Assembly: GCA_002441525.1 (NCBI GenBank)
Contig: DJWH01000030.1
Span: forward strand, 1,954 to 16,912
Direction of reading: 5' to 3'
Length of the DNA stretch: 14,959 bases
DNA from: Acholeplasmataceae bacterium UBA6235
Lineage (GTDB): Bacteria > Bacillota_I > Bacilli_A > Acholeplasmatales > UBA5453
Within the stretch, counting starts at the first letter, position 1. Each line of letters begins with the position of its first letter. The position numbers were made by a program, and so were the translations under genes. A model generated the notes under the pieces. The model was given only the letters and a program-made list of their open reading frames with translations, ran no database searches and was not told where the DNA came from. Positions 7,255-14,731 of the stretch are shown one piece after another.

Positions 7255-8213
7255 TGGATAGTTACATTAAAAAATGGTTTGATATCTTGAATGGAATGTC
7301 AAATGATAATACATATAAATTAGCTTGGGGTAGGGCTATCATCGAATGCGTTTCAACCAATCAAGGCAGTGAAATAGGTACTAATTATAGAATCCATTTT
7401 GATGAGATTGCGAGAAATATGATGAAGTACTATTGGAACCAAACATTCTTTTTCGGATTGAAACAAAGTGCTAGCCACGAGTATCCTCCAGTGGTTTTAC
7501 AGTTAACAAATGATTTGATTAATCACTATAAAAATGTAGAATCAAATATACCTGTATGGTTCGATAAAGCGATTCATAAAATTGATAATAAAATTGTTGA
7601 ACACGCGATAAAAAGCATTTCAACCGTATTAACTCAAAATGTGTCATGGCGTTTTATGAATATAGACCATAGTGTAATTTCAGTATATGACCTCAATATA
7701 AAAGATAGATACATTGAAATCGGATTAGAAGATTCAAAATTACTCATTTCATATAGCGAAGTTTTAACACAATTGTTTAATTATAAATGGGCTCAATTAC
7801 TGGAAAAATACAATACACAACCACGTATTGTTTCGAAAGTAAAAGGCTCATCAGACAATAAGCTAAAACGCAATAATTTAGCCAAGTACAAGGATATTTT
7901 AATGATGCTATATAAAGATGATATTCGAGATTTTTATACCGATGAAATCATCAATACAGATGACATATCCATTGATCACTTTATTCCATGGTCTTATATG
8001 TATTCAGATGATTTATGGAATTTGGTCATTACATCGAAATCCAATAATAGTTCAAAATCCAATCGTCCTCCAAAGGACGACTATATTGCGAAACTTGAGG
8101 AAAGAAACAAGCAATTGTTAGAGGTCATTCAAGACCCAAAACAAAAAGAAGAATTGATGGAGTCATTGGAGCATCACTATGTTACTAAGTTCTATCAATC
8201 ATTGATATCATAA
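7254..8213 (+). CDS. HNH endonuclease-like protein
   Basis: A 319-aa protein with an HNH nuclease motif near its C-terminus: I-D241-H242 (ISIDHFIPWSY), N256 (DDLWNLVIT) and N265/K268 (SNNSSKSNRPP). This is the usual DH...WNL...N..K layout that places one metal ion for DNA cutting. The CxxC zinc pairs that often frame HNH domains are absent; residues before the motif read FYTDEI. The first 215 residues have no motif I recognise and could be a target-binding or partner-binding domain. A C-terminal helical segment rich in Glu/Lys (274-308) could be a coiled coil. Its ATG shares one base with the HIT stop codon (TAATG) and has only a weak AGAAG upstream, so translation is probably coupled to HIT. 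Likely a DNA nicking or cleaving effector; the target is unknown. Confidence 0.85.
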   Translation: MDSYIKKWFDILNGMSNDNTYKLAWGRAIIECVSTNQGSEIGTNYRIHFDEIARNMMKYYWNQTFFFGLKQSASHEYPPVVLQLTNDLINHYKNVESNIPVWFDKAIHKIDNKIVEHAIKSISTVLTQNVSWRFMNIDHSVISVYDLNIKDRYIEIGLEDSKLLISYSEVLTQLFNYKWAQLLEKYNTQPRIVSKVKGSSDNKLKRNNLAKYKDILMMLYKDDIRDFYTDEIINTDDISIDHFIPWSYMYSDDLWNLVITSKSNNSSKSNRPPKDDYIAKLEERNKQLLEVIQDPKQKEELMESLEHHYVTKFYQSLIS

Positions 8214-8227
8214 GGAGTGATTTGAAA

Positions 8228-8803
8228 ATGAAAGACTTAAAAGGTTGGAATTTTATAGTATATACTCTGATAAAGAACAACTTTAAAAGCAACCCATTTA
8301 CGCTTGATGAGTTGTATCAATTCGAGAAGTACTTCCAGCAAGTTTACCCCTCAAATTTTCATATAAAAGATAAACTAAGACAAATCCTTCAAAATCTACG
8401 AGACAAAGGTGTTTTAGCATTCATATCCAAAGGAAATTATCAATTACTGGTAGATTTTAAAGAAGTAGAAAGCCAAACATACACTCAAGAAGTTGTTTAT
8501 CTTTTATCTAACGAATCCATTCCAGGATGGGTGAAGATTGGTAGAACCAACGCCATTGATCGTAGATTAAAAGATTTATATAATACGTCGGTGCCATTAC
8601 CATTTAAAGTTGAAGATACCATTGAAACAAAAACAAAAGAAAATTCAATTGTATTGGAAAAAAGTATTCACAGCATCATTGATACTTTGAATCCTAATCT
8701 TAGAAAGCATACAGATGCCAATAGACGAGAATTTTTCAAACTATCAGCAGATGAAGGAAAACATGTCTTTAAATTAGTTACACAAATAATGGCAATTCAA
8801 TAA
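8228..8803 (+). CDS. DpnI-type winged-helix domain fused to a GIY-YIG (MUG113/T5orf172-like) nuclease domain
   Basis: A 191-aa two-domain protein. Residues about 7-75 match the pattern of the C-terminal winged helix of DpnI and Dam-replacing proteins (FTLDELYQFE, then KLRQILQNLRDKG, ending in a GNYQLL wing). In DpnI this domain reads G-m6A-TC. Residues 88-185 form a GIY-YIG nuclease of the MUG113/T5orf172 type: Y91 (VVYLL), K103-I-G-R-T, arginines at 112-113, E144 as the probable metal ligand, and a final RREFF. All key positions are present, so it is probably active. The ATG at 8228 is preferred over an in-frame TTG at 8222, because AAGGAG (8212-8217) is only 4 nt from the TTG. The Shine-Dalgarno overlaps the HNH stop. 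It may be a modification-sensing nuclease, but that is inference. DNA binding without methyl specificity is the alternative. Confidence 0.85.
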   Translation: MKDLKGWNFIVYTLIKNNFKSNPFTLDELYQFEKYFQQVYPSNFHIKDKLRQILQNLRDKGVLAFISKGNYQLLVDFKEVESQTYTQEVVYLLSNESIPGWVKIGRTNAIDRRLKDLYNTSVPLPFKVEDTIETKTKENSIVLEKSIHSIIDTLNPNLRKHTDANRREFFKLSADEGKHVFKLVTQIMAIQ

Positions 8804-8815
8804 GAGGTGGTCTGT

Positions 8816-9697
8816 ATGAGTATGATTTGCTCAAGTTGTTCAAAATCGATAGATTCTGATAGCTTTTATTGTAAATATTGTGGAGTTAAAGTTCACCTTG
8901 AATACTCTACAAAACCATTATCTTATGGTGACATTTTCAACAAAATCCACTCTACTTTAAGAGAAACAACTAAATTATCAAATACTGAATTTGACGCTAA
9001 ATTCGGTATTTATAAAATGTATGAGAATCGTTCTTTAACTGATGATCAGTATTATTCGATTCTCGTGGATGTTATTTTCTACTCTGGCTTTAAAGCAGCG
9101 ACTGTTGACAAGTACATCAAAAATATTCACAATCATTTTCCTTCAATTGATGTTGTTATAAAGTATACTGAATCCGATTTGATTGATATCGCTAATGATC
9201 CGAATATTATACAAAATCAATCCAAGATAAGAGCATGTTTTAAAAATGCGCTTGTAATGCATGAAATCATACAGAAACACGAATCGTTTTCAAATTATGT
9301 AGATTTTATGAATCCAAATAAAGATGAAAAATCACTATATAATTTTAAGCATGCACTTGAAAGGCAGTTTCATTTTCTTGGAGGTATTACATCTTTTCAT
9401 TTTATGACGGACATTGGTTTAAATGTAATTAAACCGGATCGCGTTATCATACGCATTTTTAAGCGATTAAGTCTAATTGAACATGATAAAGATATTCTAA
9501 AAGCCATTGAAATTGGACGCCAGATGAGTAAATCAACTGGATATCCAATACGGTACATAGACGTTATCTTGGTATTGTATGGGCAATTGAATCATTTAGG
9601 TATTGTCAGCATTTGTACAGAAGTCAATCCAAAATGTGAACTCTGTAAACTAAAACAAAACTGCTCATACTATATGAGTAAAGAAGAACGCGCGTAA
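8816..9697 (+). CDS. Zinc-ribbon HhH-GPD DNA glycosylase with 4Fe-4S cluster
   Basis: A 293-aa protein. Residues 1-25 are a zinc ribbon (C5-x2-C8 ... C19-x2-C22). Residues about 40-265 are a base-excision glycosylase fold of the HhH-GPD superfamily. The LVDVIFYSGFKAATV and IIQNQSKIRACFKNA segments recall 3-methyladenine glycosylase I (Tag). FLGGITSFHFMTDIG plus IKPDRVIIRIFKR carry the conserved aspartate D208. The C-terminus has C267-x6-C274-x2-C277-x5-C283, exactly the 4Fe-4S spacing of endonuclease III and MutY. The lysine of bifunctional lyases is not seen in the helix-hairpin-helix, so a monofunctional glycosylase is expected. Start: AGGTGG (8805-8810) favours the ATG at 8816; the GTG at 8807 is part of that Shine-Dalgarno. 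It is the last gene of the operon. The excised base is unknown. Confidence 0.87.
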   Translation: MSMICSSCSKSIDSDSFYCKYCGVKVHLEYSTKPLSYGDIFNKIHSTLRETTKLSNTEFDAKFGIYKMYENRSLTDDQYYSILVDVIFYSGFKAATVDKYIKNIHNHFPSIDVVIKYTESDLIDIANDPNIIQNQSKIRACFKNALVMHEIIQKHESFSNYVDFMNPNKDEKSLYNFKHALERQFHFLGGITSFHFMTDIGLNVIKPDRVIIRIFKRLSLIEHDKDILKAIEIGRQMSKSTGYPIRYIDVILVLYGQLNHLGIVSICTEVNPKCELCKLKQNCSYYMSKEERA

Positions 9698-9709
9698 GCG
9701 TGTTTTTTT
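9687..9709 (+). terminator. Compact terminator overlapping the end of the glycosylase gene
   Basis: Stem AACGCGC / GCGTGTT (7 bp, one G-U) with a GTAA loop (9694-9697, a GNRA-type tetraloop) and a T-run to 9709. The glycosylase stop codon TAA forms three of the four loop bases. It separates the four-gene operon from the helicase gene. Confidence 0.8.
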
Positions 9710-9763
9710 CTTAAAAAACTGTGTTTGAATATTTAATATTTCCAAACAACAATACCTTATCAA

Positions 9764-9772
9764 TGTTATAAT
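9764..9772 (+). promoter_or_regulatory. Extended -10 promoter of the helicase-nuclease gene
   Basis: TGTTATAAT gives a perfect TATAAT (9767-9772) with TG one base upstream. No convincing -35 is seen. Transcription would start near 9779, leaving a leader of about 44 nt before the ATG. The presence of a terminator and a fresh promoter means the helicase can be expressed separately from the upstream operon. Confidence 0.6.
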
Positions 9773-9822
9773 TAATTATAAGAATATGATTTTATCAAAT
9801 ACAAGAATTATAGGAGTGCAAC

Positions 9823-12800
9823 ATGATTGGATTCATAGACACTGAAATAAGTAAAAATAATGTGGTTTCCGATATTGGATGTATCAAAGAAAATGGTGAA
9901 ATACTACACACCAAGAGCATTCAAGAACTGATTAAATTCACGAAAAAAGTAGATTTTTTTTGCGGTCACAATTTCGTTTCACACGACTTTATTCACCTAA
10001 ACCGGATATTACCTCGAAAGTTTATCCCCTTAGAAACTACTATAGACACCTTGTATCTCTCAGCTTTATTGTTCCCAGAAAGACCATATCATCATTTGGT
10101 TAAAAACGATAAACTCGATAGTGATTCACTGAATAACCCACTGAATGACGCTCGAAACGCACAAATTTTATTTATGGATGAAGTTGATGCATTCAATCGA
10201 CTTGATGATACGCTAAAACAAATCTATTATTCGATATTAAAAGATGAACCTGGATTTTCCGGTTTTTTCAAACATATGAAATACAATCCTAAAGTGCGTA
10301 ATCTTGTGGAACTAATTCAGTTATACTTTGGAGACAAAGTCTGTCACAATATCGACATCAACGCTTTGCTGAAAGAAGTTAGAGTCGAATTGGCATATTG
10401 CTTATCATTAATTACGACGAGCGAAGCAGATTCACTGATGCCTGGGTGGGTTTTAATGAACTATCCAAAGGTTGAACCCTTAATGATCAAACTTAGAAGC
10501 ACACCATGCAGACAAGGTTGTGTCTATTGTAATACCCATTTAGATGCAAAACACGCCCTGAAACGCTTTTTCGGTTATGAGGACTTTAGGAAATATAATG
10601 ATTTACCACTTCAAGAACAAGCGGTTAAATCCGCAATCAAAAATGAATCTTTGATTGCTGTTTTTCCTACCGGTGGTGGGAAATCATTAACGTATCAATT
10701 ACCAGCACTCTTAAGTAGAGAAAATACCAAAGGGTTAACAGTTGTTATTTCACCATTACAATCACTGATGAAAGATCAAGTAGATAATTTAGAAGACAAT
10801 TCGATTGTTTCAGCGGTTGCGATTAGTGGCTTGCTCGACCCTATCCAACGAAAAGAAGCTATTGAGAGAGTTGAAAGTGGATTAGCGGGCATTCTATATA
10901 TTGCTCCAGAATCTCTTCGGTCAAAAACGATTGAAAGATTATTAATTAAAAGACATGTAACGAGATTTGTCATAGATGAAGCACACTGTTTTTCTTCTTG
11001 GGGTCACGATTTCAGGGTTGATTATCTATATATTGGAAAATTCATCAAACATATTCAAGAAGTGAAAGGAAATAAAACTTCAATCCCTGTTTCCTGTTTT
11101 ACAGCTACAGCAAAGAAAAACGTCATCGAAGATATATCGAATTATTTTAAAGAACACTTAAACTTAGATATGAAAATATACCAGACATCATCACGAAGAA
11201 CCAATCTAGCTTACAAAGTGATTGATGTCACAGACGACGAAGAAAAATACCAAAAACTGAGAAGTATCATAGAACAAGAAAATTGTCCAACCATCATTTA
11301 TGCTTCGAGAACGAAAATTGTAGATTCACTGTATGAACGGATGAAAAAGGATCATTTTTCTGTTTCTCGTTTTCATGGCAGCATGGAGAAAGATGCAAAA
11401 GTAGAAGAGCAGGATAAATTCATGAAGGGGATAAACCCAATCATGATCGCAACCTCAGCGTTTGGAATGGGTGTAGACAAGAAAGATATCGGGTGTGTCA
11501 TTCATTATCAAATTTCTAGTTCCCTTGAAGATTATGTACAAGAATCTGGTAGAGCTGGTCGGGATGAACACATTCATGCACAGTGCTATATTCTATACAA
11601 TGAGCAAGATTTAAACGGTCATTTTGAATTGTTAAATCGTAGCAAACTCAACCTTAAAGAAATCCAACAAATATGGAAAGCTGTCAAAGAACTAACAAAA
11701 GTGAGGGAGAGTATTTCACAATCAGCGCTTGAAATAGCTAGAATCGCTGGATGGGATGAGAGCATACATGACTTGGAAACACGAGTAACCACAGCGGTCG
11801 CAACACTTGAAGAAACTGGATATTTGTTGCGCGGACAAAATTCACCTCGTGTTTTTGCCAATAGTATTATGGCTAAAACGATGGCAGATGCTGCCAAAAA
11901 AATCGATGAATCAGAATTGATTCCTGAAATTGAGAAATCTCTAACAAAGCGAATTATAAAGCTCTTAATATCAAGTCAGAGTAAAAACAAAGGTGCAGAT
12001 GGCGAAGCGGAATCTAGAGTAGATTACATTGCTGAAAATTTAGGTGTAGAAAAACATTTAGTATTAAAATCGATTAACCATCTACGTGAAATTCAACTAT
12101 TAGCAGACCATAAAGACTTATCGGCTTTTTTGAAACGAACAAAAGGGTCTAGTACGGTTCAAAAAAGTTTGGATAATCAAGTTGAACTCATTCAATATAT
12201 ATTAAGCGTTTTATCACCAGATCAAAAATTTTATAATCTAAAAGATCTCAATGACCATGCATTAAACAGTGGTATTGATTCCAATCTCAAACAAGTTAGA
12301 GGTATCATAAACTATTTTGCGATTAAAAAATGGATTGATTTAAAGAAAAACGGGAAAGACAATGTTTCGATTGAGTTCAACCAAAAACCTGAAAATATCA
12401 AAGAATTGATTCAAAAGAATGCGGCTATTTCGAGTATCATTATTAATTATTTATATCGATTGATGAGTGAGCAAAAAAGCAATACTGAATTCAGCACTGT
12501 TGTGTTTTCAGTACTTGAGCTTAAACAATTCTATGATAATAGCAAGGGAATGCTTGACTATAACGTTAACTTAGACGATATAGAAGATGCACTATTTTTC
12601 ATGCAACGTAGTGGAATCATTACGATTGAAGGCGGATTTATGGTTATTTATAGTCCGCTATATATTGAAAGAATTGAAAAAAGTCCGCATAAACAATTCA
12701 CGAAAACCGATTACGAACAATTGGATTCCTTTTATCAAAGTAGAAGAGAACAAGTACATATCGTTGGTGAATATGCCAGCAAAATGATTAAAAACTATCA

Positions 12801-14619
12801 AGAAGCATTGTTGTTTGTCGACGATTATTTTCAATACGAATTTAACGAATTTTTAGGCAAATACTTTAAAGGTGATCGTAAGAAAGATATCGAAAGAAGC
12901 ATGACACCAGCCAAGTTTAAAGAACTTTTTGGATCACTGTCACCTGAACAATTGGCTGTGATCAAAGACAAAGATCATAATCGAATTGTTGTTGCAGCTG
13001 GACCTGGTAGTGGGAAAACAAAGCTTTTAGTACATAAATTAGCATCGATTTTGTATACAGAGGACATTCGAACAGAGCAGTTGATGATGCTAACTTTTTC
13101 AAGAGCATCGGTCGGAGAATTTAAAGATAGACTATACAAACTCATCGGTGAGGCATCATATTTCGTTGATATAATGACGTTTCACTCATTTTGTTTTGAC
13201 ATTTTAGGTCGAGTTGGATCGATTGATAAAACCGAAGGTATCGTTCAAAGTGCTGTTGAAAACATACGTTCAGGCGATGTTGATCCTTCAAAGATTACTA
13301 AAATGGTATTGGTGATTGATGAAGCACAGGATATGGACCAAAATGAGTATGATTTAATCAATGAAATCATCGAGTTTAATGAAAATATTCGAATTATCGC
13401 GGTTGGTGATGATGATCAAAACATTTATGAGTTTAGAGGTTCTAACTCGAAGTATTTCAAGGAATTAATGACAGATGATGGTGCATTTTATGAATTATCA
13501 ACGAATTATAGAAGTAAGAATAATTTGGTCACATTTACCAATCAATTCGTAAATTTCATACCTAATCGAATCAAAAATAACCCTATTGTAGCATATACAA
13601 AAGATAATGGCCGAATTGAAGTCATTAGACATAGAACATCCGAAAATTTAATTGTCGGTATCGTCGAACAAGTCATGTTAGAGAATCCTCCAGGCAGAAC
13701 TTGTATTATTACATGGAAGAACGAACAGGCATTACATGCGCTCGGTATACTTAACCTCAAAGGAATTTCAGCCAATCTAATTCAAAACAATGAAAGACTT
13801 AAAGTATTCAGTCTGTATGAAATTAGAGTTTTCATGTCATTTTTTTCCAATGATATCCATGAAGGTATGGTGTCCAATGATACTTGGAAAAATGCGGTTA
13901 TTAGATTTGATGATATCTTCAAAGATACATCTAACTACAAGATGTGCATCAGAATTATGAGAGCTTTCAGAAATGAGTATAAAACAGCATTCTATTATTC
14001 AGATTTAGAGTCCTTCATTTTTGAAACCAATCTATCGGATTATGTTGAAGATGCACCAGTTATGGTATCAACTTTTCACAAAACCAAGGGCAAAGAGTTC
14101 GATAATGTTTACATCCTTGATGACAATCTTTGGTTAAATGACGAGCAAAAGCGAGCGATGTACGTAGGATTGACTAGGGCGAAGAACAATTTGATTATTC
14201 ATACAGTTTCAAATATTTTCAATTATTTTAAAGCTGAAAATCTTGTTGCTTCGATTAATGAAGTCGTCTACAATAAACCAGAACGACTCATATATCAGAT
14301 TAACCATGAGGACGTTGCATTAGGATACTTTAAGTTGGTTCAAAATGCCATTAAGAAACTCAAATCAGGTGATACGTTAACAATCATTGATGATGTGATG
14401 GTTAAGGATGAACGCAAAATTCTCAAATTATCTAAGAAATATAGTGATCGTGTTAGAGAATTGCTTGATAGTGGTTATTCATTAACTAATGCCATTGTAA
14501 AATTCATGGTTTATTGGTGGGATAAAGAAGAAGAAAAAGAGTACTTGATTGTATTACCAGAATTGACTTTTGATTTCAATATGAATAAAGAGGAAAGTCC
14601 AACAGAATCTCGAGAATAA
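9823..14619 (+). CDS. Exonuclease-like / RecQ / UvrD double-helicase fusion protein
   Basis: A 1598-aa protein with two complete helicase engines. Residues 1-125 are a DnaQ-like exonuclease fold (D6-x-E8, GHN...HD55, and D109 in NNPLNDA). A cysteine cluster C229-x3-C233-x2-C236 follows. Residues about 255-630 are a RecQ superfamily-2 helicase: Walker A FPTGGGKS (K287), DEAH 385-388 with the RecQ aromatic loop HCFSSWGHDFR, CFTATA, and QESGRAGRD 573-581. The RecQ zinc-binding cysteines are not visible. Residues about 640-1000 look helical with several probable winged helices. Residues about 1035-1465 are a UvrD/PcrA-type superfamily-1 helicase: Walker A AAGPGSGKT (K1065), DEAQD 1166-1170, VGDDDQNIYEFRG, TNYRS, STFHKTKGKEFD and YVGLTRAK. 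Start: AGGAG 6 nt before the ATG. It probably unwinds and degrades DNA; the role in defence or repair is inferred. Confidence 0.93.
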   Translation: MIGFIDTEISKNNVVSDIGCIKENGEILHTKSIQELIKFTKKVDFFCGHNFVSHDFIHLNRILPRKFIPLETTIDTLYLSALLFPERPYHHLVKNDKLDSDSLNNPLNDARNAQILFMDEVDAFNRLDDTLKQIYYSILKDEPGFSGFFKHMKYNPKVRNLVELIQLYFGDKVCHNIDINALLKEVRVELAYCLSLITTSEADSLMPGWVLMNYPKVEPLMIKLRSTPCRQGCVYCNTHLDAKHALKRFFGYEDFRKYNDLPLQEQAVKSAIKNESLIAVFPTGGGKSLTYQLPALLSRENTKGLTVVISPLQSLMKDQVDNLEDNSIVSAVAISGLLDPIQRKEAIERVESGLAGILYIAPESLRSKTIERLLIKRHVTRFVIDEAHCFSSWGHDFRVDYLYIGKFIKHIQEVKGNKTSIPVSCFTATAKKNVIEDISNYFKEHLNLDMKIYQTSSRRTNLAYKVIDVTDDEEKYQKLRSIIEQENCPTIIYASRTKIVDSLYERMKKDHFSVSRFHGSMEKDAKVEEQDKFMKGINPIMIATSAFGMGVDKKDIGCVIHYQISSSLEDYVQESGRAGRDEHIHAQCYILYNEQDLNGHFELLNRSKLNLKEIQQIWKAVKELTKVRESISQSALEIARIAGWDESIHDLETRVTTAVATLEETGYLLRGQNSPRVFANSIMAKTMADAAKKIDESELIPEIEKSLTKRIIKLLISSQSKNKGADGEAESRVDYIAENLGVEKHLVLKSINHLREIQLLADHKDLSAFLKRTKGSSTVQKSLDNQVELIQYILSVLSPDQKFYNLKDLNDHALNSGIDSNLKQVRGIINYFAIKKWIDLKKNGKDNVSIEFNQKPENIKELIQKNAAISSIIINYLYRLMSEQKSNTEFSTVVFSVLELKQFYDNSKGMLDYNVNLDDIEDALFFMQRSGIITIEGGFMVIYSPLYIERIEKSPHKQFTKTDYEQLDSFYQSRREQVHIVGEYASKMIKNYQEALLFVDDYFQYEFNEFLGKYFKGDRKKDIERSMTPAKFKELFGSLSPEQLAVIKDKDHNRIVVAAGPGSGKTKLLVHKLASILYTEDIRTEQLMMLTFSRASVGEFKDRLYKLIGEASYFVDIMTFHSFCFDILGRVGSIDKTEGIVQSAVENIRSGDVDPSKITKMVLVIDEAQDMDQNEYDLINEIIEFNENIRIIAVGDDDQNIYEFRGSNSKYFKELMTDDGAFYELSTNYRSKNNLVTFTNQFVNFIPNRIKNNPIVAYTKDNGRIEVIRHRTSENLIVGIVEQVMLENPPGRTCIITWKNEQALHALGILNLKGISANLIQNNERLKVFSLYEIRVFMSFFSNDIHEGMVSNDTWKNAVIRFDDIFKDTSNYKMCIRIMRAFRNEYKTAFYYSDLESFIFETNLSDYVEDAPVMVSTFHKTKGKEFDNVYILDDNLWLNDEQKRAMYVGLTRAKNNLIIHTVSNIFNYFKAENLVASINEVVYNKPERLIYQINHEDVALGYFKLVQNAIKKLKSGDTLTIIDDVMVKDERKILKLSKKYSDRVRELLDSGYSLTNAIVKFMVYWWDKEEEKEYLIVLPELTFDFNMNKEESPTESRE

Positions 14620-14731
14620 CTTTTCAGATAATTTATTTGTTTAAATTGAAGTATTCGACAAAAACAATTATTCCGAGAAGCCAAAAACTGTGAAAAGACA
14701 CATTGATATGAGTTCGCTAAGGATAAATAAA

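Noticed and set aside
10507..10530. CX3CX2C as a radical SAM motif
   Set aside because: The spacing equals the radical SAM signature, but there is no TIM-barrel-like context or other SAM motif; it sits in a linker between nuclease and helicase domains.
14630..14647. AATTTA / TAAATT hairpin after the helicase gene as a terminator
   Set aside because: Only six A-T pairs and no T-run follow; it would be too weak to terminate.
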